Assembly (NCBI GenBank): GCA_964354155.1
Contig: CAYGYG010000035.1
Coordinates: 1-27,653 of the forward strand
From: CAYGYG01 sp964354155
Lineage (GTDB): Bacteria; Hydrothermota; Tepidihabitantia; SM23-42; CAYGYG01
Length of the DNA: 27,653 bases
Reading direction: 5' to 3'
The position numbers were made by a program, and so were the translations under genes. Positions 1-7,965 of the stretch are shown here, piece after piece (the stretch's first letter is position 1; each line of letters begins with the position of its first letter). A model generated the notes under the pieces. The model saw only the letters and a program-made list of their open reading frames with translations. It was not told the origin of the DNA and ran no database searches.

Positions 1-1
1 A

Positions 2-58
2 ATCCTTACCGCCCTGCTGTTTTTCGCATTGGGGCTGCTGTTGGTTTTCTTTTCCTGA
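2..58 (+). CDS. 3' end of an unidentified membrane protein gene (partial)
   Basis: An open frame enters from the left edge and stops at TGA 56-58. The visible 18 residues are almost all hydrophobic (ending LLLVFFS), as in a C-terminal transmembrane helix. The family cannot be recognised from so little sequence. The frame choice rests on hydrophobicity and on the repeats that begin soon after the stop; a chance open frame is possible. Confidence 0.4.
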   Translation: MLTALLFFALGLLLVFFS

Positions 59-89
59 TGGAAACGCAGGCAGTGGGCAGGCAGGAGGC

Positions 90-127
90 GAGATCCTTCG
101 TGCGCCTACGGCACCCTCAGGATGACG
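90..127 (+). repeat. Dispersed repeat family 1, single forward copy
   Basis: This copy runs from GAGATCCTTCG to CTCAGGATGAC, with a variable middle that can pair with itself. The same ends recur at 198-232, 657-691 and, in both orientations, at 20407-20479. It is one arm of the inverted pairs described below, here standing alone. Confidence 0.75.
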
Positions 128-167
128 GATGGGGACGGATGAGTCACCCTGAGCCATTTCTTCTCTT

Positions 168-232
168 GTCACCCTGAGACGCAGGCGAAGGGTCTCTGAG
201 ATCCTTCGTCCCGAAGCGGGACTCAGGATGAC
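168..232. repeat. Family 1 repeat as a gene-less inverted pair
   Basis: A reverse arm (168-195, GTCACCCTGAG to GAAGGGTCTC) is followed after two bases by a forward arm (198-232, GAGATCCTTCG to CTCAGGATGAC). The outer ends are therefore inverted repeats of the type GTCAYCCTGAG/CTCAGGATGAC. A half copy in reverse lies just upstream (143-155) and a truncated forward copy follows at 251-266. The arrangement matches 20407-20479 and, apart from the enclosed gene, 276-648. Confidence 0.7.
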
Positions 233-275
233 AGGGGAGAAGCAGTGGGGCGGGACTCAGGATGACATCCCATTG

Positions 276-648
276 TGTCATTCTGAGGGAGTCACGCTTT
301 CGGTGACGACCGAAGAATCTAACGTCTCCTACCAGTCCTTGCTCAAATCCTGCCAAGCCGGATTCATTGACTCAATCAACGCAATCTTCTTGCAGCGCAG
401 CCACCCTTTCAGCTGCTTTTCTCGTGTGATAGCCTCCATTGCATCCCGTGTTTCTTCATAGTAGACAAGTTCTGTGATATTGTATTTCCTTGTGAATCCT
501 GGAACGAGCTTGTTCTTGTGCTCGTACACCCGCTTGGTTATGTTTGACGTCACACCGACATAGAGCGTCTTCGATCGGTTGGTCATGATGTAGACGAAAA
601 ATGACTTCATGATCTATCCATGAGATGCTTCGTTTCTCTCAGTATGAC
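276..648. mobile_element. Candidate GIY-YIG element bounded by family 1 inverted repeats
   Basis: The reverse arm (276-320, beginning TGTCATTCTGAG and ending CCGAAGAATCT) ends 8 bases from the GIY-YIG stop codon. The forward arm (622-648, GAGATGCTTCG to CTCAGTATGAC) starts 11 bases beyond its start codon. The gene thus fills the space between two inverted arms. Elsewhere the same arms occur with only 2-4 bases between them (168-232 and 20407-20479). The sequence shows an inverted-repeat-bounded gene with empty counterparts; mobility is inference. No target-site duplication could be defined. Confidence 0.5.
329..610 (-). CDS. GIY-YIG family endonuclease-like protein
   Basis: This is a 93-residue single-domain protein. 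The GIY-YIG signature appears as VYI (residues 6-8) and YVG (17-19), followed by a conserved Arg near residue 27 (KRVYEHK) and the C-terminal block ITREKQLKGW with the likely metal-binding Glu. It matches the small stand-alone GIY-YIG group often annotated as UPF0213 or UvrC-like. Such domains cut DNA with one metal ion; the target of this subgroup is not known. The ATG at 610 has no clear Shine-Dalgarno. Inverted copies of repeat family 1 lie within about 10 bases of both ends, suggesting that gene and repeats form one unit. The family call is secure; the biological role is open. Confidence 0.85.
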   Translation of the reverse strand: MKSFFVYIMTNRSKTLYVGVTSNITKRVYEHKNKLVPGFTRKYNITELVYYEETRDAMEAITREKQLKGWLRCKKIALIESMNPAWQDLSKDW

Positions 649-656
649 AAAGAAGC

Positions 657-724
657 GAGATCCTTCGTTCCGAAACGGGACTCAGGATGACAGGGGAAAA
701 GCAGTGGGGCGGACTCAGAAGGAC
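657..724 (+). repeat. Family 1 repeat, forward copy plus truncated copy
   Basis: A full forward copy (657-691) differs from the copy at 198-232 by only a few bases. It is followed by the same short linker (GGGGAAAAGCAGTGGGGC) and a decayed half copy (CGGACTCAGAAGGAC, 710-724). The 198-266 block has the same order, so a unit of about 68 bases has been duplicated on both sides of the GIY-YIG gene. Confidence 0.7.
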
Positions 725-829
725 AAATGCTGATTGCGGTCACCAGGGTAAGACAAAGAGGCCGGAGGAGAACCATGAGCCCCGGCCCTGAGACTAATAA
801 CGGCACAAGAAGCGCAAACACACTGATAA

Positions 830-852
830 GCCGACACCAATGCTACGTCGGC
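830..852 (-). terminator. Possible terminator hairpin downstream of ftsZ
   Basis: GCCGAC (830-835) pairs with GTCGGC (847-852) around an 11-base loop, about 30 bases past the ftsZ stop. No run of U follows on the minus strand, so an intrinsic terminator is doubtful. The rest of 725-829 shows no convincing gene. Confidence 0.25.
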
Positions 853-884
853 ATCGTTACTCCTTGTCTTCTCGTCAAAAAATA

Positions 885-2024
885 TTAGTCGATCTGCTTC
901 CTTAAGAAGGTCGGAATCTCCAGGTTGCTCTCGTCAATGTCGAGCTTCTTGGCCTCGGGCCGGATCTGACGCTCCAGACGGATGAAAGTCGGGCGTTCCA
1001 GACTGTCTTTGGCCGGAGTTTGAGGGAAAGCTCCCAGATCGGGTATCTCCGTCGGCGCGGGCATTGCCCGGTCCTTCAGTCCGGTGGCAATGACGGTCAC
1101 CTTCACCTTCCCGGTCAGCGCCTGGTCTTTACTCACGCCCGAGATGATGATCGGCTCACCATCCGCCGAGGCCACGATCAAACTGGCGGCTTCGTTGACT
1201 TCAAACAGCGAAAGGTCGTCGCCGCCGGCGACGTTGATGAGCAGGCCGCGCGCGCCTTTGATCGAGAGGTCGTCGAGCAGGGGTGATGAGATTGCCTTGG
1301 TCGCGGCCTCGGTTGCCCGGTTCTCATTCTCCGCTATGCCCATGCCCATGACCGCAGTGCCCTTTTCCGACATGATCGTCTTGACATCGGCAAAGTCGAG
1401 GTTGATGATGCCCGGGTTGGTGATCATCTCGGCGATTCCCTTGATGGAATTGAAGAGGATCTCGTTGCCGTACCGGAAGGCTTCCTCCACCGGCATGTTG
1501 CGGGCGACGACCGAAAGCAGGCGCTGGTTGGACACCACAATCAGCGTGTCGACGCGGACGCGGAGTTCCTCGATGCCCCAGAGTGCGTTATCCATCCGCT
1601 TCTTGCCTTCGAAGTCCCACGGCTTGGTGACGATACCGACGACCATGGCGCCGAGATTCTTTGCCTCTTCGGCGAATACCGGGGTCGCGCCGGTCCCGGT
1701 GCCGCCGCCTTCGCCGCAGGTCAGGAAGACCATGTCGGCGTCTTGCAGTAGTTCCCGGATCCGCTCGCGCGATTCCTCGGCGGCCTTACGCCCGATCTCC
1801 GGGTCGCCGCCGGCGCCCAACCCCTTGGTGAGCTTGTCCCCGATCTGCATCTTGATTGGAGCGCGATTCTTGGCCAGTACCTGGGCGTCGGTGTTGACCG
1901 CGATGGTTTCGACGCCCCGGACCCCCGAGTCGGCGGCGAAGTTGATCGTGTTGCAGCCCGCACCGCCCACGCCCACCAGCTTCAGCCTTGCGACATACTT
2001 AGGTTCTTCGATTATTTCGAACAT
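885..2024 (-). CDS. ftsZ: Cell division protein FtsZ
   Basis: FtsZ is the tubulin-like GTPase that polymerises into the cytoplasmic Z ring. The 379-residue protein has the G-box GGGTGTG (residues 106-112), the T7 catalytic loop NLDFADV (208-214) and a C-terminal peptide with IPTFLRKQ, the usual anchor for FtsA. The ATG at 2024 is chosen because AAGGAGG lies 5 bases upstream; a TTG one codon earlier is less likely. The stop of ftsA (TAA at 2035) overlaps this ribosome-binding site, so the two are probably translated together. The linker before the C-terminal peptide is short. It is the last gene of the dcw operon. Length and motifs are normal. Confidence 0.98.
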   Translation of the reverse strand: MFEIIEEPKYVARLKLVGVGGAGCNTINFAADSGVRGVETIAVNTDAQVLAKNRAPIKMQIGDKLTKGLGAGGDPEIGRKAAEESRERIRELLQDADMVFLTCGEGGGTGTGATPVFAEEAKNLGAMVVGIVTKPWDFEGKKRMDNALWGIEELRVRVDTLIVVSNQRLLSVVARNMPVEEAFRYGNEILFNSIKGIAEMITNPGIINLDFADVKTIMSEKGTAVMGMGIAENENRATEAATKAISSPLLDDLSIKGARGLLINVAGGDDLSLFEVNEAASLIVASADGEPIIISGVSKDQALTGKVKVTVIATGLKDRAMPAPTEIPDLGAFPQTPAKDSLERPTFIRLERQIRPEAKKLDIDESNLEIPTFLRKQID

Positions 2025-2034
2025 CAATTCCTCC

Positions 2035-3267
2035 TTAGAAGTATTTAATCAGGTTTTCAAAGCGCGTCTTCAAGGCATCAAACATGCCCTTGTCTCTTCG
2101 CCTGGGCAAGAGGTCGCGATTCTTCATTTCGTGGCCGTAGAAGACGAGGCCTATCCCGGTTGCGTAGATGGGATCGGCTATGATATCAGTCAGACCGCCG
2201 ACTTTCTTGGGAATGCCGATTTTGACCGGCAGGTTGAAGATTTCTTCGGCCAGCCGATCGATGTTCTTGAGCCGTGCGGTACCCCCGGTAATGACGGCAC
2301 CGGCGGCAATCAAGTCGGCATACTCGGTTTTCTTGATCTCCTTGTGCGCAATCATGAGGATTTCTTCGACCCGCGGATTGATTATCGAGATGAGGAATTG
2401 CTTGGACACGGTCCGGTTTTCGCGGCCGCCGATGCCCGGCACCGTGATCGTAGTGTCTTTCTCTTCGGGGTCGAGACGAGCGGCACCGTACTGCAGCTTG
2501 ATTTCTTCAGCCCGGTTCGGCGGTGTCCGCAATCCGATCGAGATGTCGTTGGTGATGTACTCCCCGCCCAAGGGTATCACCTGAGTGTGGCGAATCGCGC
2601 CATCATAGAAGATCGCCAGGTCCGTCGTCCCGCCGCCGATGTCGAGGAGCGCAACGCCCAGGTTTATCTCGTCCGGTTCCAGGACCGCAAAGGACGAGGC
2701 CAGGGGCTGGAGCACCAGATCCTTGACTTTCAACCCGGCGCGTTCCAGGGCACGATGGATGTTTTGGGCCGAGGTTATCGCCGCGGTCACCAGGTGAACA
2801 TACGCCTCGAGTTTGACCCCGGCCATGCCGACCGGGTCCTTGATGCCGCGCTCATTGTCGACGATGAACTCGACCGGTATCGCGTGAATGATTTCGCGGT
2901 CGGGCGGCAGGGCGATAGTCCGCGCCTGGTCGATTACGCGTTCGACGTCTTTTCGCGTTATCTCGGTGCCTGGTTTGGAGATCGCCACCATGGCGTGGGA
3001 CGTGATGCTCTCGATGTGAGAGCCGGAAATACCGGCATAGCAGGAATCGACCTTGAAGCCGGCCATCCGAGCCGCGGCATCGACTGCCTTTTCAATCGAT
3101 TGGACCGCCTTTTCGAGGTTGATGATGACACCGCGCCGCATGCCCTCGGAGGGCCCACAGCCGACGCCGATGACGCGCAGGTTGCCCGATTCTTCAGGCT
3201 CGGCAATGATCACCGCGATCTTCGTCGTTCCGAGGTCAACGCCGACAATCCGGTCCGCTTTAGCCAT
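2035..3267 (-). CDS. ftsA: Cell division protein FtsA
   Basis: FtsA is the actin-like ATPase that tethers FtsZ to the inner membrane. The 410-residue protein begins with the phosphate-1 motif DLGTTK (residues 11-16) and has a second phosphate motif, LLDIGGGTTDLA. The adenosine motif AVITGGTARL lies near the C-terminus. The last residues (FDALKTRFENLIKYF) look like the amphipathic membrane-targeting helix of the family. The ATG at 3267 has AAGGAGG 5 bases upstream and gives the usual N-terminus; an 11-residue extension is possible but lacks a ribosome-binding site. It sits directly before ftsZ, as in most bacteria. Confidence 0.97.
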   Translation of the reverse strand: MAKADRIVGVDLGTTKIAVIIAEPEESGNLRVIGVGCGPSEGMRRGVIINLEKAVQSIEKAVDAAARMAGFKVDSCYAGISGSHIESITSHAMVAISKPGTEITRKDVERVIDQARTIALPPDREIIHAIPVEFIVDNERGIKDPVGMAGVKLEAYVHLVTAAITSAQNIHRALERAGLKVKDLVLQPLASSFAVLEPDEINLGVALLDIGGGTTDLAIFYDGAIRHTQVIPLGGEYITNDISIGLRTPPNRAEEIKLQYGAARLDPEEKDTTITVPGIGGRENRTVSKQFLISIINPRVEEILMIAHKEIKKTEYADLIAAGAVITGGTARLKNIDRLAEEIFNLPVKIGIPKKVGGLTDIIADPIYATGIGLVFYGHEMKNRDLLPRRRDKGMFDALKTRFENLIKYF

Positions 3268-3311
3268 ATAGCCTCCTTGTAAATTTGAACGGCAAGCCAA
3301 ACTTGGTTGAA

Positions 3312-3617
3312 TTATCTCGTGCTGTCATTGTCCATCCCTTTTATGACGATCTGGTTTCGATAGCTCAAGTCGATCTCGGTCCCGGCGGGCAGGTCGAGCA
3401 GGCCGAGCGAATCGATGAGCTGCTTCTTGAATGCGAGATTACCGCCGCCCAGGACGAAGCTTCGGCCCCGGCATGCATAGCGACCGGGGTAAGAATCAAC
3501 CGGCTGGAATGCGTAAGTCTTACACAGATCAGCCGTGGTTACGAAGGCCGCGAGCTTGGCCCGGCGGATCTCGATGGCCACGAACAAGATGACGACGGTG
3601 AGCAGCAGGATGACCAC
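3312..3617 (-). CDS. Short FtsQ/DivIB-like membrane protein
   Basis: The 101-residue protein occupies the ftsQ position between murB and ftsA. Residues 1-16 form one hydrophobic helix, giving the expected type II topology. The C-terminal stretch EIDLSYRNQIVIKG resembles the final beta strand of the FtsQ beta domain. FtsQ normally has 200-280 residues with a POTRA domain after the membrane helix; about 60 residues here cannot hold a full POTRA plus beta domain. Two cysteines (residues 32 and 49) lie in the outer part. The GTG start at 3617 is 5 bases after the murB stop and no longer frame is available. Position and C-terminus argue for a reduced FtsQ; homology is not proven. Confidence 0.6.
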   Translation of the reverse strand: MVILLLTVVILFVAIEIRRAKLAAFVTTADLCKTYAFQPVDSYPGRYACRGRSFVLGGGNLAFKKQLIDSLGLLDLPAGTEIDLSYRNQIVIKGMDNDSTR

Positions 3618-3622
3618 GACGA

Positions 3623-4525
3623 CTATCCTAAGGATATGACCTCCTCGCGCAAACTGACGCCGGTCTTGCGATGAACGGTTTTCTTGATGAGGTCAATCAG
3701 ACGTTTCACGTCACGACACGACGCGCGTTTCCGGTTAATGATGAAATTGGCGTGCTTCTCGGAAACGACCGCGCCGCCGATGCGTCTACCCTTGAGGCCG
3801 CATTGCTCGATGAGGCGGCCGGCCGGAATGTCCGGCGGGTTCTTGAATATTGAACCGGCACTCTTGCCCCAGGGTTGGCGTGCCTGGCGCGTTTGCCGGA
3901 AGAGCCGCTCCTTACGTTCGATTGCCCGGCGGTCATCAGGTTTGAGCCGGAAAACGACGGTGGTGACGATGGCGCCGCCCGTGATATTGGAAGTCCGGTA
4001 AGAGAACGCAAGATTCTTCCGGGTCCAGAACCGGTGCTCAAGACGGCCGCCGAGAACGCCGACCCGGTCAACCAATGGACCTACCGTCTCGCCGAACGCG
4101 CCGGCATTCATCTTGACTGCGCCGCCAACCGAACCGGGGATCCCTGAGGCGAATTCCAGACCGGACAGTCCGGCGCGGCGTGCCGCTTGTGCAGCTTTTG
4201 CCAACAACGCGCCGGCGCCGCAGCGGAGACGGGTACCCTTGACGCTGATGCGGGTGAACTCACCCTGGAGCCGGATCAGGGCACCGTCATAGCCTCGGTC
4301 GGCGACCAGGAGGTTGGTGCCCTTGCCGATCAGAAAGTACTTCATACGATGCTGGCGGAGAACCTTGATCACGTCGACGAGCGAGGCCGGGTCGTCGACA
4401 TCAATCAGATACGAGGCGCGGCCGCCGATGCCGAACGACGTATAGGGTGCGATCTTAGCACCCCGGCGGATGCGACCTCTTACTTGGTCCTTAAGCACTT
4501 GAGCAATTCTTGGCCTACTTGCCAT
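3623..4525 (-). CDS. murB: UDP-N-acetylenolpyruvoylglucosamine reductase MurB
   Basis: MurB reduces UDP-GlcNAc-enolpyruvate to UDP-MurNAc with NADPH and FAD in the cytoplasm. The 300-residue protein shows the FAD-binding pieces YTSFGIGGRA, GKGTNLLVAD and GIPGSVGGAVKMNAGAFG, then SYRTSN. The active-site serine lies in AGSIFKNP, and the block RRIGGAVVSEKHANFIIN follows. Its length suits the shorter MurB class. It overlaps the end of murC by 46 bases and is followed closely by the FtsQ-like gene. The start at 4525 is the only ATG giving the normal N-terminus. Confidence 0.97.
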   Translation of the reverse strand: MASRPRIAQVLKDQVRGRIRRGAKIAPYTSFGIGGRASYLIDVDDPASLVDVIKVLRQHRMKYFLIGKGTNLLVADRGYDGALIRLQGEFTRISVKGTRLRCGAGALLAKAAQAARRAGLSGLEFASGIPGSVGGAVKMNAGAFGETVGPLVDRVGVLGGRLEHRFWTRKNLAFSYRTSNITGGAIVTTVVFRLKPDDRRAIERKERLFRQTRQARQPWGKSAGSIFKNPPDIPAGRLIEQCGLKGRRIGGAVVSEKHANFIINRKRASCRDVKRLIDLIKKTVHRKTGVSLREEVISLG

Positions 4526-5850
4526 ATATTACCTGCTCCCTGGGTGATGACAGCATCACCGGATTCAATTTCCTTCTTCAGATAGTCAACGATTGCCGTC
4601 TGGTCTTTGAAGTACATAACCGGGCCGTGCTCCCGTTCAATGCGCCGGGCCAGAACCTCGCCGTTGATGCCGGGTATCGGTTTCTCGCTGGCGGCGTAGA
4701 TCTCGGTCACGATAACGAGATCGGCCGCGAAGAATGATTTCGCGAACTCATCGATTAGATGATAGGTTCTGGTGTAGCGGTGCGGCTGAAAGACTGAAAT
4801 GATCCGACGATCCGGCATGCAGGACCGGAGAGTTTCCAGGGTAACGGCGATTTCGGTCGGATGATGGCCATAATCATCAAAAATCTTGACGTTGCCGGCT
4901 TCGCCCACGAGTTCAAGACGGCGGTGCACGCCGGCAAAAGACTTGAGGGCCTGCGCGATCTTGTCAAACGGGATGCCCAGTTCGAGCCCGATACCGACGC
5001 CGGCCAGGGAGTTGAGGACGTTGTGAGTGCCGGGTACGCCAAGCTCGATGGCCCCGGCTTTCCTGCCGCCGGCATGAACCGCGAACCGGCTGCCCCAACC
5101 CGTGCCGGTTACGTCGTCCGCCCGGATGTCGGCGCCCTGATCAAAACCGTAGGTGATGACCCGCCGCTCGATCCGGCTTCTAATCTTCTGGTTAACCGGG
5201 TGTGCGCCGCAAAGGAAGACGCAGCCCCAGAAAGGCACCCGGTTGGCAAAGATCACGAAGTGGTCCTTTATCTCCTCGAGGTCTTTATAGTGGTCAAGGT
5301 GCTCGGCTTCGACATTGGTTATCACCGCGTATGACGGCGCCAGAAAGAGGAAGGACTTGTCGCTTTCGTCCGCTTCACACACGAGATACTCGCCTTTGCC
5401 CAATGAGGCGTTGCCACCATTCTTGACAATACCGCCGACGACGGTGGTCGGTGCCAGCCCGCCGACTTCCATGATGCGGCCGACAATCGAGGTGGTTGTC
5501 GTCTTGCCGTGGGTCCCTGAGATCGCGATGCCGATTTTCATCCGCATCAGTTCGGCCAGCATCTCGCCCCGGGGCACGACCGTGAGACTTCTCTTCCGGG
5601 CCTCGATCATTTCCGGGTTTGACGGGTCGATCGCCGATGAATAGACGACGACTTCACAATCCGTGATGTTCTCCCGGTGGTGCTCGTAGCGGACCGCAAT
5701 CCCCATTTTCTCCAAGGTGTCGGTTGTGGCCGAGTGTTTGAGGTCCGACCCGGTCACCTGAAAGCCGAGATTCTTCATGATTATCGCCAGGCCGGACATG
5801 CCGATGCCGCCGATCCCGATGAAATGCAGTTTCTTCACCTTACCGAACAC
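4480..5850 (-). CDS. murC: UDP-N-acetylmuramate--L-alanine ligase MurC
   Basis: MurC adds L-alanine to UDP-MurNAc using ATP, the first step of stem-peptide assembly. In the 456-residue protein the N-terminal nucleotide-sugar motif GIGGIGMSG (residues 12-20) is followed by the ATP loop GTHGKTT (112-118), EADESD, AEHLDHY and the C-terminal-domain motifs DDYGHHPTEI and FQPHRYTRT. The GTG at 5850 is preferred over an ATG 11 codons upstream. It has GGGAG at the right distance and begins at the first Rossmann strand as other MurC proteins do. It overlaps the end of murG by 11 bases. Confidence 0.97.
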   Translation of the reverse strand: MFGKVKKLHFIGIGGIGMSGLAIIMKNLGFQVTGSDLKHSATTDTLEKMGIAVRYEHHRENITDCEVVVYSSAIDPSNPEMIEARKRSLTVVPRGEMLAELMRMKIGIAISGTHGKTTTTSIVGRIMEVGGLAPTTVVGGIVKNGGNASLGKGEYLVCEADESDKSFLFLAPSYAVITNVEAEHLDHYKDLEEIKDHFVIFANRVPFWGCVFLCGAHPVNQKIRSRIERRVITYGFDQGADIRADDVTGTGWGSRFAVHAGGRKAGAIELGVPGTHNVLNSLAGVGIGLELGIPFDKIAQALKSFAGVHRRLELVGEAGNVKIFDDYGHHPTEIAVTLETLRSCMPDRRIISVFQPHRYTRTYHLIDEFAKSFFAADLVIVTEIYAASEKPIPGINGEVLARRIEREHGPVMYFKDQTAIVDYLKKEIESGDAVITQGAGNIWQVGQELLKCLRTK

Positions 5851-6916
5851 AGTCGCTCCCTGGGCACAAGCGCCCGAGATCAAGGACGATTTCGGAAGCG
5901 ATCTTCAGGGCGGAATTACGAACCACCAGCTGAAGGCCACGCTCGTGCATCCGCTCAAGACCGCTTCGATCCGCCAGCAGGCGGTCGATAACCCGGGCCA
6001 GCGACTCGATGTTAAGGCGGTCCTCGGTGATGACGACCGCGGCGCCGTTTTCCTCGAGGAAGCGCGCGTTGGCCAGCTGATGGTCGAAAATCGCATAGGG
6101 AAATGGGATTAGAACCATCGGTACGCCAATGGTGAGCAGTTCGTAGATGGTATTGCTGCCGCTGCGGGATATGGCCAAGGCAACGTCGCCGAGATATTGC
6201 CAGGGCTGGTCGGTAAACCCGATCACCTCGATCGACCGCGCGGCCGCCGACTCTTTGACCAGGTGATAATCTCTCATGCCGGTTATGATGCGGAGTTTGA
6301 GGTCGGGCCGGGCCGAGGCCAGCTGAAGGGCCGTCTCGTTGAGCCGCTTTGCCCCCTGACTGCCGCCCAACACGATGATGAGATTACCCTGAGGCCGGTA
6401 GCTCGTGGTGTTGAACTGCTCCCGGATCGGGACGCCGCTGATCCAGGTGCGGCCGGACAGGGCTTTAGCGAGCGGCAGGGCTAGATAAACCAATCGGGTA
6501 CAGCGACAGAAGACCTTGGTTACCAGTCCCGGCCGCCGGTTCATCTCGAGAATGTAGACGGGGATTCTTCGCCACAGCGCGACGAGAATCGCGGGAACCA
6601 TGCCAAACCCGCCGGTGCCGAAGACCGCCTTGATACGCCTGGCTTTCATGAAGGTGTGGAGACGGCGCACCGCGCCCGCCAGCGTCCAGGCAAAACGGGC
6701 CTTGCCGGTCAGGCTCTTACCCGCGAACCCGGAAGCTTTGATTTCAAATTTCCCGTAGGGCAGACCGGCCACCACTTTGTTTTCGATTGCTCCGGCGCGC
6801 ACCAGCAGTGTGACCTGGGCGCCTTGTGCCTTCAAGTGACGGGCTACTTCAAGCGCCGGGTAGATATGGCCGCCGGTGCCAATCGTCGTGACCAGGACGT
6901 TCAATCGATCCTCCAT
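5840..6916 (-). CDS. murG: UDP-GlcNAc transferase MurG (lipid II synthesis)
   Basis: MurG transfers GlcNAc from UDP-GlcNAc to lipid I on the inner face of the membrane, making lipid II. The 358-residue protein has the N-terminal glycine loop GTGGHIYPALEVA, a second loop GTGGFGMVPAI, the motif GGSQGAKRLNE and the donor-site region RSGSNTIYEL. The usual HEQN motif reads LEMN here, a mild departure. The open frame extends 42 residues upstream, but the ATG at 6916 gives the family N-terminus (NVLVTTIGTGGH). It overlaps the end of ftsW by 16 bases with no strong ribosome-binding site, suggesting coupled translation. Confidence 0.96.
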   Translation of the reverse strand: MEDRLNVLVTTIGTGGHIYPALEVARHLKAQGAQVTLLVRAGAIENKVVAGLPYGKFEIKASGFAGKSLTGKARFAWTLAGAVRRLHTFMKARRIKAVFGTGGFGMVPAILVALWRRIPVYILEMNRRPGLVTKVFCRCTRLVYLALPLAKALSGRTWISGVPIREQFNTTSYRPQGNLIIVLGGSQGAKRLNETALQLASARPDLKLRIITGMRDYHLVKESAAARSIEVIGFTDQPWQYLGDVALAISRSGSNTIYELLTIGVPMVLIPFPYAIFDHQLANARFLEENGAAVVITEDRLNIESLARVIDRLLADRSGLERMHERGLQLVVRNSALKIASEIVLDLGRLCPGSDCVR

Positions 6917-7965
6917 CGGGAAACGTTCAAGACCAGACCGGCGCCGATCAGATTGGAGATCATCGCCGATCCTCCGAAGCTCAAGAAGGGCAGGGGCAGA
7001 CCGGTCGGCGGGAGAACGCCCAGCGAGACGCCGACGTGACACAGAAAATAGGTGAAGACGAGGCAGGAGAATCCGAACGCAACGTACTTGCCGAAGTCAT
7101 CCTCGATGAAGCGGGCGATTTTGATGCCGCGCCGGAAGAGGTAGATGTAGATTGCGAATATTACGATACTGCCGACGAAGCCAAACTCCTCGGCGATCGA
7201 AGAGAAGATGAAATCATTGTACGGTCGCGGCAGGAAGAGGAATTTTTGCTTGCCGCCGCCGGGGCCGGAACCGAACAGGCCGCCGGAGCCGACCGCGATC
7301 AGGGACTGCTTGACCTGGTACGCGGTCTGGCCGCCAATCAGGGTCGCGACCCGGGCCCGGGCGTGCGGATATGACAAATAGAGAAAGACTAAGGCGGCCA
7401 GTCCGACCAGGGCTGCGATCAGTAGGTACCTGAGCTTTAGACCTGCGGCAAAGAGCATGATGCCGACCAGGAAAACCATGATCAAGGCCATGGAAAGGGA
7501 TGGTTCGATGAGCACCAGAAGGATCATCGGGCCGACCGCCAGCATTAGCGGCAGAACGGTGTGCTTCAGGTCGTTGATGCGCTCTTTGTGCTTGGCCGCA
7601 AAAGCGGCAAGGTAGACGACGAGCCAGAGCTTGGCGAATTCCGAGACCTGAAGATTAAAGAGCCACCGTTTGGCGCCGTATTCTCTATGGCCGATGAGCA
7701 GGGTGAGGACGAGGCCAAGCATAATCAAGAAGTAGCTGGGCAGAATGAATGGCCTCAATTTCTGATAGGGGACGCTCATGACTACGAAGAAGAGGACGAG
7801 TCCTATCGCGAGCTTGATGAGGTGGCTGCGCATATAGTAGAATTCATTGTTCGGCCCCTTGGTCAAGGCATAGTAGAACGAACTCGAGAAAACGGCCACG
7901 GTCCCCAGTCCGAGCAGGAAGAGGATGATCAATATGTAGACGCTATCTGGTTTCTCTAACGGCAT
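6901..7965 (-). CDS. ftsW: FtsW/RodA-family peptidoglycan glycosyltransferase (FtsW)
   Basis: FtsW is the SEDS-family polymerase that builds septal glycan strands from lipid II with its partner transpeptidase. The 354-residue protein is highly hydrophobic with about ten membrane segments. Family motifs include IEPSLSMALIM, the block NDFIFSSIAEEFGFVG and the C-terminal signature LPPTGLPLPFLSFGGSAM. Its place between murD and murG identifies it as FtsW rather than RodA. The ATG at 7965 lies inside the end of murD (23-base overlap) and has GAGG about 9 bases upstream; an 18-residue extension is less likely. Confidence 0.96.
   Translation of the reverse strand: MPLEKPDSVYILIILFLLGLGTVAVFSSSFYYALTKGPNNEFYYMRSHLIKLAIGLVLFFVVMSVPYQKLRPFILPSYFLIMLGLVLTLLIGHREYGAKRWLFNLQVSEFAKLWLVVYLAAFAAKHKERINDLKHTVLPLMLAVGPMILLVLIEPSLSMALIMVFLVGIMLFAAGLKLRYLLIAALVGLAALVFLYLSYPHARARVATLIGGQTAYQVKQSLIAVGSGGLFGSGPGGGKQKFLFLPRPYNDFIFSSIAEEFGFVGSIVIFAIYIYLFRRGIKIARFIEDDFGKYVAFGFSCLVFTYFLCHVGVSLGVLPPTGLPLPFLSFGGSAMISNLIGAGLVLNVSRWRID

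Noticed and set aside
168..724. CRISPR array suggested by repeated short units
   Set aside because: Units occur in both orientations with irregular spacing and vary in sequence, and no cas genes are present.
1084..3282. 732-codon open frame on the plus strand opposite ftsZ and ftsA
   Set aside because: It is the shadow of two well-supported minus-strand genes and has no recognisable domain.
6917..7042. N-terminal extension of MurG by 42 residues
   Set aside because: It runs inside ftsW in another frame, and the normal MurG start is at 6916.
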